Part shown: in pieces, positions 22,272 to 31,395 of the stretch
Position numbering within the stretch: position 1 is the first letter of the stretch
Layout of the letters: each line of letters starts with the position of its first letter
Assembly (NCBI GenBank): GCA_026392415.1
Contig: JAPLCC010000049.1
Span: 45,174 to 109,173, forward strand
Reading direction: 5' to 3'
DNA: 64,000 bases
From: Propionibacteriales bacterium
GTDB taxonomy: Bacteria; Actinomycetota; Actinomycetes; Propionibacteriales; Nocardioidaceae
Program-made: the position numbers and the translations under genes
The notes under the pieces: model-generated
What the model was told of the DNA's origin: nothing
What the model saw: the letters and a program-made list of their open reading frames with translations, nothing else
The model's database searches: none

Positions 22272-23978
22272 TCAGAACATCGAATAGAGCTGCGCCAACG
22301 GCAGCTCCTCGGCCGGCGCGGGCACGACACGTTCCCCGTCGACATCGATGGCGAACGTCTCCGGATCGATGTCGATCCGCGGCAGCACGCCGTTGTTGAC
22401 CATCGACGCCTTGGTGAGGTCCCGGGTCGGTCGTACGGCGGCCAGCCGACGCCGCAGACCCAGCCGGCCCTCCAACCCGTCGGCGAGCGCTGCGGGCGAC
22501 ACGAACGTCACTCCGTAGGGGCTGCCGTCCTCCACGAGCGTGGGGCGCATCAGCACCGGCTGGGGCGTGGGTATCGACGCGTTCGGATCGCCGAGCGCGC
22601 CCCACACGAGCGCTCCCGACTTCATCACCACGTCCGGCCGGATCCCGAAGAACCGTGGGTCCCAGAGCACGAGGTCCGCCATCTTGCCTGGTTCGACCGA
22701 GCCCACCTCGTGGTCGATGCCGTGCGCGATCGCCGGATTGATCGTGTACTTCGCGACGTACCGCTTCGCCCGGGTGTTGTCGGCCGGTCCCGATCCGAGG
22801 TCCGCGTGGTCACCGAACTGTCGCTTCATCACGTGGGCCACCTGCCAGGTCCGGCAGATGACCTCTCCGATGCGCCCCATGGCCTGTGCATCGGACGAGG
22901 TGATCGACAGGGCCCCGATGTCGTGCAGCAGGTCCTCGGCGGCGATCGTGGTGGCCCGGATCCGTGACTCGGCGAAGGCGAGGTCCTCGGGCACCTGGGG
23001 GTTCAGGTGGTGGCAGACCATCAGCATGTCGAGGTGCTCGGCGACCGTGTTCACGGTGTGCGGAAGCGTCGGGTTGGTCGAGCCGGGGATGACATGGGGG
23101 AGGGAAGCGACGGTCAGGATGTCCGGCGCATGGCCACCGCCCGCGCCCTCGGCATGGAAGGCGTGGATGCCCCGCCCTGCGATAGCGCCCACGGTCGACT
23201 CGACGTACCCCGCCTCGTTGAGGCTGTCGGAGTGCAGCGCCACCTGGAGCCCGAACTCCTCTGCCGCGCGGAGGGATGCATCGATGGCTGCCGGCGTCGA
23301 GCCCCAGTCCTCATGGACCTTGTAGCCGGCTGCGCCAGCCAGGGCCTGCTCGGCGAGGCCCGCAGCACTCACCGTGTTGCCCTTGCCGAACAGCAACACG
23401 TTCAGCGGCACCGTGTCGAGCGCGCGGTGCACGGTAGCCAGGTGCCAGGCACCCGGCGTGACCGTGGTCGCCTTGGAACCCTCGGAAGGACCGGTGCCGC
23501 CGCCGCCGACCGTGGTGATGCCCGTGGCAAGTGCCTCGACGAGCTGCGAGCGGGACAGGAGGTGCACGTGGATGTCGATGGCGCCGGCCGTCAGGATCCG
23601 GCCCTCGCCCGAGATCACGTCGGTCCCGGGGCCGATCACCAGTGACGGGTGGACGCCGTCCGCGATGTCGGGATTGCCCGCACGTCCCAGCGCCACGATC
23701 CGTCCGGCCCGGATGCCGACGTCGGCGCGGACGATGCCCCAGTGGTCCAGCACGAGCGCGCTGGTGATGACGGTGTCGAGCGCGCCCTCACTCGAGGACA
23801 GGGTCGACTGGGCCATCGACTCACGGATCGACTTGCCGCCTCCGAAGACTGCCTCCTCGCCACCGACGACGTGGTCCTGCTCGACCTCGATCCACAGGTC
23901 GGTGTCACCCAGGCGCACCTGGTCGCCGACGGTCGGCCCGTACAACGCGGCGTACGACGCCCGACTGATCTCAACCAT
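22272..23978 (-). CDS. ureC: Urease subunit alpha
   Basis: [68 protein letters not shown]-like region. Confidence 0.97.
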   Translation of the reverse strand: MVEISRASYAALYGPTVGDQVRLGDTDLWIEVEQDHVVGGEEAVFGGGKSIRESMAQSTLSSSEGALDTVITSALVLDHWGIVRADVGIRAGRIVALGRAGNPDIADGVHPSLVIGPGTDVISGEGRILTAGAIDIHVHLLSRSQLVEALATGITTVGGGGTGPSEGSKATTVTPGAWHLATVHRALDTVPLNVLLFGKGNTVSAAGLAEQALAGAAGYKVHEDWGSTPAAIDASLRAAEEFGLQVALHSDSLNEAGYVESTVGAIAGRGIHAFHAEGAGGGHAPDILTVASLPHVIPGSTNPTLPHTVNTVAEHLDMLMVCHHLNPQVPEDLAFAESRIRATTIAAEDLLHDIGALSITSSDAQAMGRIGEVICRTWQVAHVMKRQFGDHADLGSGPADNTRAKRYVAKYTINPAIAHGIDHEVGSVEPGKMADLVLWDPRFFGIRPDVVMKSGALVWGALGDPNASIPTPQPVLMRPTLVEDGSPYGVTFVSPAALADGLEGRLGLRRRLAAVRPTRDLTKASMVNNGVLPRIDIDPETFAIDVDGERVVPAPAEELPLAQLYSMF

Positions 23979-24309
23979 GGACCGACCCGCCTGTGGACCT
24001 GATCTGGATCCCCGGCACCCGCCGACGACCGGCGAGCGCCACGATCGCGACCTCCTGCGACGCTCCGGGTTCGAAGCGGCGGGAGGTGCCGGACGGGATG
24101 TCGAGGCGGTAACCCTGCGCCGCCGCGCGATCGAAGTCCAGGGCACTGTTCACGTCGGGCAGGTGCACGTGCGAACCGATCTGGATCGGACGGTCACCGG
24201 TGTTGGTGAAGACGACCAGCGCCCGCTGCTCGGGCGTCCGGTCGCCGTTGAGGACCACGGTGCCGGGCCCGGTACGGGTGGCGCCCGGACCCTCGCTCAC
24301 GATTCCCAC
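23971..24309 (-). CDS. ureB: Urease subunit beta
   Basis: [51 protein letters not shown]. Confidence 0.95.
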   Translation of the reverse strand: MGIVSEGPGATRTGPGTVVLNGDRTPEQRALVVFTNTGDRPIQIGSHVHLPDVNSALDFDRAAAQGYRLDIPSGTSRRFEPGASQEVAIVALAGRRRVPGIQIRSTGGSVHG

Positions 24310-24322
24310 AGCGGCAGCCTCC

Positions 24323-24625
24323 TCAGGCGATCGGGTGGTGGAGGGTGACGAGCTTGCGCCCGTCCGGGAAGGTCGCCTCGACCTGGACGTCGCGGATCAT
24401 GGCGGCCACGCCGTCCATGACCTGCTCGCGGGTCAGCACGTCGCGGCCACGCTCCATCAGGTCGGCGACCCGAGCGCCCGCGCGCGCCTCCTCGATGACC
24501 CAGCACGACAGGAGCGCCACTGTCTCGGGGTAGTTGAGGCGGATGCCCCGGGCGAGCCGGTCCCGCGCGACGATCCCGGCAACGCTCAGCAGGAGCTTCT
24601 CCGTGTCGGCCGGAGTCAGGTGCAT
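24323..24625 (-). CDS. ureA: Urease subunit gamma
   Basis: [50 protein letters not shown]. Confidence 0.96.
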   Translation of the reverse strand: MHLTPADTEKLLLSVAGIVARDRLARGIRLNYPETVALLSCWVIEEARAGARVADLMERGRDVLTREQVMDGVAAMIRDVQVEATFPDGRKLVTLHHPIA

Positions 24626-24626
24626 C

Positions 24627-25307
24627 TCAGACCGCCATCGCTGCGCGGACGGCTTCCAGCGCGCCGGCGCCTCCGGCACCACTGGAGGTGATCCGCCCCG
24701 ACTCGATGACGTAGTAGGAGTCCGTGCTGCGCAGCGCGAATCCCACGTGTTGCTCCACCAGGAGGACGGAGAGGTCGCCACGCTGGGTCAGGCTCGCGAT
24801 GACGGCCTCGATCTCTGCCACCACGTTGGGCTGGATGCCCTCTGTCGGCTCGTCGAGGATCAACAGGCGCGGCCTGGTGAGCAGCGTCCGGGCGATCGAG
24901 AGCTGTTGCCGCTGACCGCCCGACAGGAGACCGGCCCGCCGGGGGAGCAGGTCGACCAGTGCCGGAAAGGTTCCCAGCACCTCGTCGATCGCCGACCTCT
25001 CCGTGGTGACCAGCTGCAGGTTCTCCAGCGTGGTCATCTGCGGGAAGCACACCTGACCCTGGGGGACGTAACCCACACCCCGCCGGACCCGCTTGTTGGG
25101 TCGCAGCCTGGTGATGTCCTCGCCGTCGAGCAGCACCTGACCGCGCATCACCGGAATCAGGCCGACAGCCACCCGGAGCAAGGTGGTCTTGCCGGCTCCG
25201 TTGTGGCCCATGATCGCCACGGCGCCGCCGTCGGGCACCTCGATGGTGACGTCCTCCAGCACCCGGGTCCTGCCGTAGCCGGCCCTCACCCCACGCAGCT
25301 CAAGCAT
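24627..25307 (-). CDS. urtE: Urea ABC transporter ATP-binding protein UrtE
   Basis: [81 protein letters not shown]. Confidence 0.94.
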   Translation of the reverse strand: MLELRGVRAGYGRTRVLEDVTIEVPDGGAVAIMGHNGAGKTTLLRVAVGLIPVMRGQVLLDGEDITRLRPNKRVRRGVGYVPQGQVCFPQMTTLENLQLVTTERSAIDEVLGTFPALVDLLPRRAGLLSGGQRQQLSIARTLLTRPRLLILDEPTEGIQPNVVAEIEAVIASLTQRGDLSVLLVEQHVGFALRSTDSYYVIESGRITSSGAGGAGALEAVRAAMAV

Positions 25308-26058
25308 GGTCCACCTCCGAATCAGCGGTGCGGCCCAGATAGACCTCCTGGACCCTGGCGTTGGCCTGGATCTCCGCGACGCTGCCCTCGGCCAGGACCT
25401 TGCCGGCATGCATCACGGTCACGACGTCGGCGTAGTTGCGCACGAAGTCCATGTCATGCTCGATCACGACGATCGTGCGCTCGTTCCCGATCCGGCGGAG
25501 CAGGTCGCCGGTCGACTCCCGTTCCTCGGCACTCATGCCGGCCACCGGCTCGTCGAGCAGCATCACGCGGGCGTCCTGCACCAGCAGCATGCCGATCTCC
25601 AGCCACTGCTTCTGGCCATGGGCGAGCACGCCTGCCGGCTTGTCGCGGAGCGCGCCCAGACCGATCGTCTCCAGTGCCTCCTCGACGTACGACGGCGTAC
25701 CTCGACGAGCGCGGACCATGCCCCAGGCCGACCGGTGAATTCCTCCGGCGATGTCGAGGTTCTGCAGGACCGAGAGCCCCTCGAACACCGACGCGGTCTG
25801 GAAGGTGCGCCCGATGCCCGCGCGAACGATCCGGTGCGACCTCATCCGCAGGAGGTCCTGGTGCCGGTAACGAGCCAGGCCGGTCCCAGCGACCAGGCCG
25901 GTGACGGCGTCGACCAGCGTGGTCTTGCCGGCGCCGTTCGGACCGATCAGGAAGTGCAGTTGGCCCTGCAACAGCGTCAGGTCGACGCCGTCGATCGCCT
26001 TGAAGCCGTCGAAGTCGACGGTCAGACCCCGGATCTCGAGGTAGTCGTCCCTGATCAT
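25300..26058 (-). CDS. urtD: Urea ABC transporter ATP-binding protein UrtD
   Basis: [44 protein letters not shown]. Confidence 0.94.
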   Translation of the reverse strand: MIRDDYLEIRGLTVDFDGFKAIDGVDLTLLQGQLHFLIGPNGAGKTTLVDAVTGLVAGTGLARYRHQDLLRMRSHRIVRAGIGRTFQTASVFEGLSVLQNLDIAGGIHRSAWGMVRARRGTPSYVEEALETIGLGALRDKPAGVLAHGQKQWLEIGMLLVQDARVMLLDEPVAGMSAEERESTGDLLRRIGNERTIVVIEHDMDFVRNYADVVTVMHAGKVLAEGSVAEIQANARVQEVYLGRTADSEVDHA

Positions 26059-27134
26059 CACGCCACCTCTGCCTTGCGGAACCGGCTCGTGAGCTGTGAC
26101 CAGGCGTTCCCGAGACCGGAGGGGAAGCACAGGATGACCACGATGAACAGGAGGCCGAGGAAGTAGGTCCACTGGTCGGGGAACCTCTCGGACAAGGTGG
26201 TCTGGCCGAAGCCGACGGCGATGGCACCCAGGGCCGGGCCGAGCAGCAACGCCCGTCCACCGAGCGCCACACCGGCGATCAGGAAGATCGAGGCGGTGGC
26301 GTCGACGTCGGAGGGGGAGATGATGCCGGTGATCGGCGTGAACAGCGCGCCGCCGATGCTGGCCATCACTGCTGCGACCACGAAGGCGACCAGCTTGATA
26401 TTGGCCGGGTCGTGTCCCAGGAAGCGCACCCTTTCCTCGGCGTCCCTCGTCGCGACCAGGAGCTCACCGAAACGGCTTCGGTACAGCTGCCACACGATGA
26501 CCAGGCACACGACCAGGACCACCGACGCGATCGAGTAGATCATCTTCTTGTTGACCGGGTCGTACAGGTTGTAGCCGAAGAACAGCGTGAACTGGTTGAG
26601 GCCGTTGAACCCGCCGGTCTGCTTGATCGTCGCGATCAGCAGGGTGGCGAAGGCGACCGCAAGGGCCTGGGTGAGGATCGCGAAGTAGGCACCCTTCACA
26701 CGGCGCTTGAAGATCGCGTAGCCGAGGATCGCGGCCACCACGGCGGGCACTGCGATGATCGCGAACAGCGTGAACGCTCCGCTGCGGAACGGCTCCCACC
26801 AGCCCGGCATCGTGCCGTCGCCGTAGAGAACCATGAAGTCCGGAACGGCATCCGGTCCGCCCGTGGCCATGGCGGCCTCGAGCTTGAGGTGCATCGCCAT
26901 CGCGTATCCGCCCAGGCCGAAGAAGACCCCTTGGCCCATGACCAGCATCCCGCCGCGGCCCCAGGCCAGTCCGATGCCGACACCGGCGATCGCCCAGCAG
27001 ATGTACTTGCCGAGGTTGTTGAGCCGGAACGGGCTCAGGACGGCGGGCGCCACGACCAGGAGCACCACGGCGACGAGCGCGATGGCCAACAGCGGGCCCC
27101 ACGTCCTGACCAGTTTCTGCAGGCGCTGCTTCAT
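26058..27134 (-). CDS. urtC: Urea ABC transporter permease UrtC
   Basis: MKQRLQKLVRTWGPLLAIALVAVVLL...; multi-TM; GMLVMGQGVFFGLGGYAMAMHLKLE. Confidence 0.93.
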   Translation of the reverse strand: MKQRLQKLVRTWGPLLAIALVAVVLLVVAPAVLSPFRLNNLGKYICWAIAGVGIGLAWGRGGMLVMGQGVFFGLGGYAMAMHLKLEAAMATGGPDAVPDFMVLYGDGTMPGWWEPFRSGAFTLFAIIAVPAVVAAILGYAIFKRRVKGAYFAILTQALAVAFATLLIATIKQTGGFNGLNQFTLFFGYNLYDPVNKKMIYSIASVVLVVCLVIVWQLYRSRFGELLVATRDAEERVRFLGHDPANIKLVAFVVAAVMASIGGALFTPITGIISPSDVDATASIFLIAGVALGGRALLLGPALGAIAVGFGQTTLSERFPDQWTYFLGLLFIVVILCFPSGLGNAWSQLTSRFRKAEVA

Positions 27135-28015
27135 GCGAGCCCCCTCGTCTGCACGGTGAACAGGCCCTGCGGCCGTAGCTGGAGGAAGATCACGACCAGG
27201 GCGAACGTGAACACCTGGGCCATGCTCGAGCTGAACCAGTCGGTGAAGAAGGCCGTCACGATGCCGACGACGAAGGCCGCGATCACGGTGCCCTTGAGCT
27301 GGCCGAGGCCCCCGGCGACCACGACGAGGAAGGCCGAGATGATGTACGTCGTCCCGAGGTTCGGGTTCGTTCCCGAGATCAGGGACACCGCGACCCCGCC
27401 CACACCGGCCAGTCCGGAGCCGACGAAGAACGTCACACGGTCGACGGCCCGCGTGGAGACCCCCATGGTCTCGGCCAGGTCGCGGTTCTGGACCGTCGCC
27501 CTGATCTGCCGCCCGTACGACGTGTACTTCAGCAGCAGGCCGAGGCCGACCAGGGCAGCGACCGCGAGCAGGATCGTGAACATCTGCCGGTAGGGCCAGT
27601 GGTATCCGAAGACGTCGATGAAGCCGTCGAGCCAGCCCGGTGTCTGCACGGGGTCGCCCTGGGCGCCGAAGACGTCCTTGGCGAGCTGCTGGAGGACCAG
27701 GCTCACGCCGACGGTGACCAGCAACGTGTCCAGCGGTCGCCGGTACATCCACGAGATGATCGCGACCTCGAGGAGCAGTCCGAGGGCTCCGGCCACGAGG
27801 AACGCGGCCGGCAGGGCGACGAGGATCGACAGGTCGGTGTTCGTCACGACCTGCTGGGTGAGGAACGTCGTGTAGGCGCCGGCCATGAGGAACTCACCGT
27901 GCGCCATGTTGATGACGCCCATCTGGCCGAAGGTCAGGGCGAGGCCGAGGGCGGCGATGAGGAGCAGGGCACCGGTCGCGGTGCCCGCGAGGAGCGGAGT
28001 CGTGAACGCGTCCAA
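27131..28015 (-). CDS. urtB: Urea ABC transporter permease UrtB
   Basis: LGLALTFGQMGVINMAHGEFLMAGAYTTFLTQQ. Confidence 0.93.
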   Translation of the reverse strand: MDAFTTPLLAGTATGALLLIAALGLALTFGQMGVINMAHGEFLMAGAYTTFLTQQVVTNTDLSILVALPAAFLVAGALGLLLEVAIISWMYRRPLDTLLVTVGVSLVLQQLAKDVFGAQGDPVQTPGWLDGFIDVFGYHWPYRQMFTILLAVAALVGLGLLLKYTSYGRQIRATVQNRDLAETMGVSTRAVDRVTFFVGSGLAGVGGVAVSLISGTNPNLGTTYIISAFLVVVAGGLGQLKGTVIAAFVVGIVTAFFTDWFSSSMAQVFTFALVVIFLQLRPQGLFTVQTRGLA

Positions 28016-28042
28016 GACGGGGTCTCCTGACGGATCGAGAGC

Positions 28043-28079
28043 CCCGGGGTGCCGCGTCGCGTGGACGCGACACCCCGGG
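28043..28079 (-). terminator. Intercistronic hairpin between urtA and urtB (16-bp stem, 5-nt loop; attenuator or mRNA stabiliser)
   Basis: Plus strand cccggggtgccgcgtc-gcgtg-gacgcgacaccccggg; the single mismatch becomes a G-U pair in the minus-strand RNA. Confidence 0.75.
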
Positions 28080-28114
28080 TGGACATTGGAACTGGTCGGT
28101 CGGACCGACTCAGG

Positions 28115-29368
28115 TCACTCCTTGCTCGGGTCCCACCAGGCGTAGCCCTTGAGGAACGGGTCCGGCTCGATCGGCTCCTCGGAGGACCAGACGACGTCGA
28201 ACTGGTTGTCCGAGTTGATCTGACCGATCAGGCCGGTCTTGGCGATGTGGTGGTTCTCGCCGTCGATCGTCACGGTGCCTTCAGGTGCGTCGAACGACAC
28301 GCCGTCGGCCGACGCGTTGATCTCGTCGACCTCGAACGAACCCGCCTTCTCGACCAGGTTCTTGTACAGGTAAAGCGAGGTGTACGCCGCCTCCATCGGG
28401 TCAGAGGTCGGGCGGTCCTTGCCGTACTTGTCCTGGAACGCCTTGATGAAGGTGTCGTTCTCCGGGCTCGACACGGACTGGAAGTAGTTCCAGGCCGCGT
28501 ACTGGCCGGTGACGTCCTTGCCCATCGCCGGCGCCTCCTCCTCGGCGATCGAGACCGAGATGATCGGCGTCGTCTTCGCGGTCAGGCCCTGCTCGTAGTA
28601 CGCCTTGATGAAGCCGACGTTGGACGAGCCGTTGATCGTGTTGAACACGAAGTCGGGCTTGGCGTCCACGATCTTGGCCACCTGGGTGGTCCAGTCGTCG
28701 TCATCGAGCGGGACGTACTCCTCGCCGACGATCTCGATGCCGAGCTCGGCGGCGTACTGCTTGATGATCTTGTTGGCCGTGCGCGGGAAGACGTAGTCCG
28801 ATCCGGCCAGGAACAGGGTCTTCACACCCTTGGTCTTGAGGAAGTCCATGGCCGGGATGATCTGCTGGTTGGTCGTCGCGCCGGTGTAGTAGATGTTCTC
28901 GGAGGCCTCGAGGCCTTCGTACTGGACCGGGTAGAACAGCAGGCCGTTGTTGGCCTCCACCACGGGGAGCATCGCCTTGCGGGAGGCAGAGGTCCAACCG
29001 CCGAAGACCGCCGCGACGCAGTCGCCGGTGAGGAGCTTCTCGATCTTCTCGGCGAAGATCGCCGGGTCGCTCGCGCCGTCCTCCTCGACGAACTCGAGCT
29101 CCTTGCCGAGGATGCCGCCGTCGGCGTTGATCTCCTCAGCCGCCATCGACAGCGAGTCGCGAACGGTCTGCTCGCTGATCGCCATCGCTCCGGACGTGGA
29201 GTTGAGGAACCCGAGCTTGATGGAGTCACCGGAGGTGTCGACGCAGCTCTCGACTGCGGTCTTCTCTCCGGATTTGGTGCCACCACAGGCGCTCAGGCTG
29301 AGCGCTGCGGTGAGGGCGAGGACGGTGCCTGTCGCCAGGCGGGTGCGGGATTCGAACACGGGGGACAA
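28115..29368 (-). CDS. urtA: Urea ABC transporter substrate-binding lipoprotein UrtA
   Basis: Lipobox LSLSACGGTKSG; IKLGFLNSTSGAMAISEQTVRDSLSMAAEEINADGGILGKELEFVEEDGASDP. Confidence 0.94.
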   Translation of the reverse strand: MSPVFESRTRLATGTVLALTAALSLSACGGTKSGEKTAVESCVDTSGDSIKLGFLNSTSGAMAISEQTVRDSLSMAAEEINADGGILGKELEFVEEDGASDPAIFAEKIEKLLTGDCVAAVFGGWTSASRKAMLPVVEANNGLLFYPVQYEGLEASENIYYTGATTNQQIIPAMDFLKTKGVKTLFLAGSDYVFPRTANKIIKQYAAELGIEIVGEEYVPLDDDDWTTQVAKIVDAKPDFVFNTINGSSNVGFIKAYYEQGLTAKTTPIISVSIAEEEAPAMGKDVTGQYAAWNYFQSVSSPENDTFIKAFQDKYGKDRPTSDPMEAAYTSLYLYKNLVEKAGSFEVDEINASADGVSFDAPEGTVTIDGENHHIAKTGLIGQINSDNQFDVVWSSEEPIEPDPFLKGYAWWDPSKE

Positions 29369-29497
29369 CCCTCTCGGTCATCGACCTGCAGTCTCGGGCT
29401 GCAGGCTCGGGGCCAGGGGGCACAGCGGCGGGCCCCGGTGGCGATGAACCTAGGAAGGGCTGATTTCCAACTACTACCAAATGGAATGAAATCGGTG

Positions 29498-30427
29498 TTA
29501 CGAAGCGGACCCGGCGATGACGCCCGTGAGTCGGGCCACGGGAGAGGCCAGCGACCACCTCTCCGCGAGCGCCTCGAGCGCCTCCGGATCGACGGGCGTG
29601 CGGGGCAGTGCCAGCGCGTCGCCACGCGGGAGGTCGATGTCACGAGCGACCGCGACGACCTTCGGGGCCACGTCGAGGTACGCCGCCGCCTCACGGATCT
29701 TCAACCGCGGACCGGGGCCCAGGTCGCTGGCCGGATCCTCGACGGCCGCGCGGACGCCGGCGATGTCGCCGTACTTCTGCAGGAGCACGGCGGCGGTCTT
29801 GTCGCCGACGCCCTTCACCCCGGGGAGCCCGTCGGACGCGTCGCCGCGCAAGGTGGCGAAGTCGGCGTACTGGTCGGCACGAATGCCGTACTTCTCCAGG
29901 ACCCAGGCCTCGTCGACGCGCTCATGGCGGCCGACGCCCTTGCCGACGTAGAGGATCCGGACCCCGGCAGCGTCGTCGACCAGCTGGAACAGGTCGCGGT
30001 CGCCGGTCACCGCGTCGACCGGCATGCCGGCACCGGTCGCCAACGTGCCGATCACGTCGTCCGCCTCGTAGCCGGGGGCACCGATGACGGCGATGCCGAA
30101 GGCCGCCAGCACCTCGCGGATGACCGGCACCTGGACTTCGAGCGGATCCGGCACCTCCTCGACGTCAGGCGCGTCCGGCACTTCGGCCACGACGCGGTGC
30201 GCCTTGTAGGTGGGGATCAGGTCGACGCGCCACTGCGGTCTCCAGTCGTCGTCCCAGCAGCAGACGAGGTGCGTGGGTTCGTACTGCTCCACCAGACTCG
30301 AGATGTAGCCCAGCAGGCCCCGGACAGCATTCACGTTCGTCCCGTCGGGCGCCAGGATCTCGGGCGCCCCGAAGTAGGCGCGGAAGTACATGCTGGCGGT
30401 GTCGAGGAGCATCAGTCGATCAGTCAT
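29498..30427 (-). CDS. 5'-3' exonuclease (PIN/H3TH fold)
   Basis: MTDRLMLLDTASMYFRAYFGAP, GYEADDVIGTLA, VTGDRDLFQLVDD, LRGDASDGLPGVKGVGDKTAAVLL. Confidence 0.92.
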   Translation of the reverse strand: MTDRLMLLDTASMYFRAYFGAPEILAPDGTNVNAVRGLLGYISSLVEQYEPTHLVCCWDDDWRPQWRVDLIPTYKAHRVVAEVPDAPDVEEVPDPLEVQVPVIREVLAAFGIAVIGAPGYEADDVIGTLATGAGMPVDAVTGDRDLFQLVDDAAGVRILYVGKGVGRHERVDEAWVLEKYGIRADQYADFATLRGDASDGLPGVKGVGDKTAAVLLQKYGDIAGVRAAVEDPASDLGPGPRLKIREAAAYLDVAPKVVAVARDIDLPRGDALALPRTPVDPEALEALAERWSLASPVARLTGVIAGSAS

Positions 30428-30508
30428 CGCGAGCCAGACTAGGCCGTCACGGCGCACCGCTGGCGAGACATCGCAGGTTCCGCTGGCTCGCTGCCCTAGG
30501 CTGAGCGC

Positions 30509-30973
30509 GTGAGCCAGAGCATGAATCCATCGGTCGAGGCCATCGATCGACAGATCCTGGAGCTGCTGGCCAAGGACGGGCGGATGTCCTACACCGATCT
30601 CGGGCGGGCCACGGGCCTCTCCACCTCGGCCGTGCACCAGCGCGTCAAGCGCCTGGAACAGCGCGGCCTGATCCTCGGCTACGGCGCCACGGTCAACTAC
30701 GCAGAGATCGGTCTCCCGCTGACGGCGTTCATCGCGATCCGCCCGATCGACCCGTCGCAGCCCGACGACTGCCCCGAGCGACTCGTCGGCATGCCCGAGA
30801 TCGAGTCGTGCTGGTCGGTGGCGGGCGAGGAGTCCTACATCCTCAAGGTGCGGACCCATTCGCCGGCGCAGATGGAGACGCTGCTGGGGCGGATCCGCAC
30901 CGTTGCGAACGTCTCGACGCACACGACGATCGTGCTCTCGACCTACTACGAGAACCGCCCGGTTTCCGGCTGA
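30509..30973 (+). CDS. Lrp/AsnC-family transcriptional regulator
   Basis: AIDRQILELLAKDGRMSYTDLGRATGLSTSAVHQRVKRLEQRGLILGYGATVNYAEIG. Confidence 0.93.
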   Translation: MSQSMNPSVEAIDRQILELLAKDGRMSYTDLGRATGLSTSAVHQRVKRLEQRGLILGYGATVNYAEIGLPLTAFIAIRPIDPSQPDDCPERLVGMPEIESCWSVAGEESYILKVRTHSPAQMETLLGRIRTVANVSTHTTIVLSTYYENRPVSG

Positions 30974-30995
30974 CGCCTCGGATTTCACCGGCACC

Positions 30996-31050
30996 CGGCG
31001 TGCCGTCGGCGACACGCCGATGTGGATGAGATTTTTCCGATCTTTTTCCG
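30996..31050 (+). terminator. Putative terminator of the Lrp gene: 7-bp hairpin followed by T-rich stretch
   Basis: cggcgtg (30996-31002) / cacgccg (31013-31019), then gatttttccgatctttttccgg. Confidence 0.4.
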
Positions 31051-31064
31051 GCCCGACTGCCCCG

Positions 31065-31353
31065 CGCTGACCTGCGAGAACACGTATCAGTGCAGGTCAG
31101 CGACCGGTTGACACCGCAGGCAAGGCTGACCAGAGTACGGTCTCGTTCGCTCGTGCAGGTCGTGGCAGGCGGACCGACGTCCGAGTGGCCGAGCGTCGGG
31201 GGAGTAGCACCAACTCAACCCGACAACGGTTCGCGGAGGTCGGTTCGCTCCTCGAGAGTGAACCGGAAGGGTTCGGGTCCCCCTAGACAACGTCGCGTGC
31301 ATCGGCCGCCAGTCGGAAGTCGGGATGGTCCGAAGGGGGCGCGAACCCTTCCG
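31065..31353 (+). ncRNA. Candidate structured RNA / long 5' leader upstream of lnt
   Basis: Inverted repeats: 31065-31075/31092-31102 (11 bp), 31195-31200/31219-31224, 31241-31250/31256-31265 (10 bp, one G-U), 31264-31275/31342-31353 (12 bp) continuing as 31279-31284/31334-31339 (6 bp). Confidence 0.4.
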
Positions 31354-31395
31354 CCCGCCTGCAAAAGCGTGACAGCCGCCGACTACGCTCGCCTC

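Noticed and set aside
29369-29497. Guanidine-I (ykkC) riboswitch in the urtA leader
   Set aside because: Some superficially similar bits (TAGGTT, GACCGAGAG) but the conserved core and order are not present; needs Infernal to exclude
29488-29510. GlnR box (GTAAC on the minus strand)
   Set aside because: Only the a-site half matches; the expected GAAAC half at +6 is absent
28049-30442. 797-aa plus-strand ORF over urtA and the exonuclease gene
   Set aside because: Shadow ORF; composition typical of antisense reading of GC-rich codons
31264-31284. tRNA T-arm-like ggttcgggtcc
   Set aside because: No matching 5-bp T stem, acceptor stem or D/anticodon arms could be built around it
31090-31395. 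N-terminal extension of lnt (607-aa ORF in the track)
   Set aside because: Extension is low-complexity and overlaps inverted repeats; the GTG at 31396 has TACGCT-N6 spacing and begins the TM region
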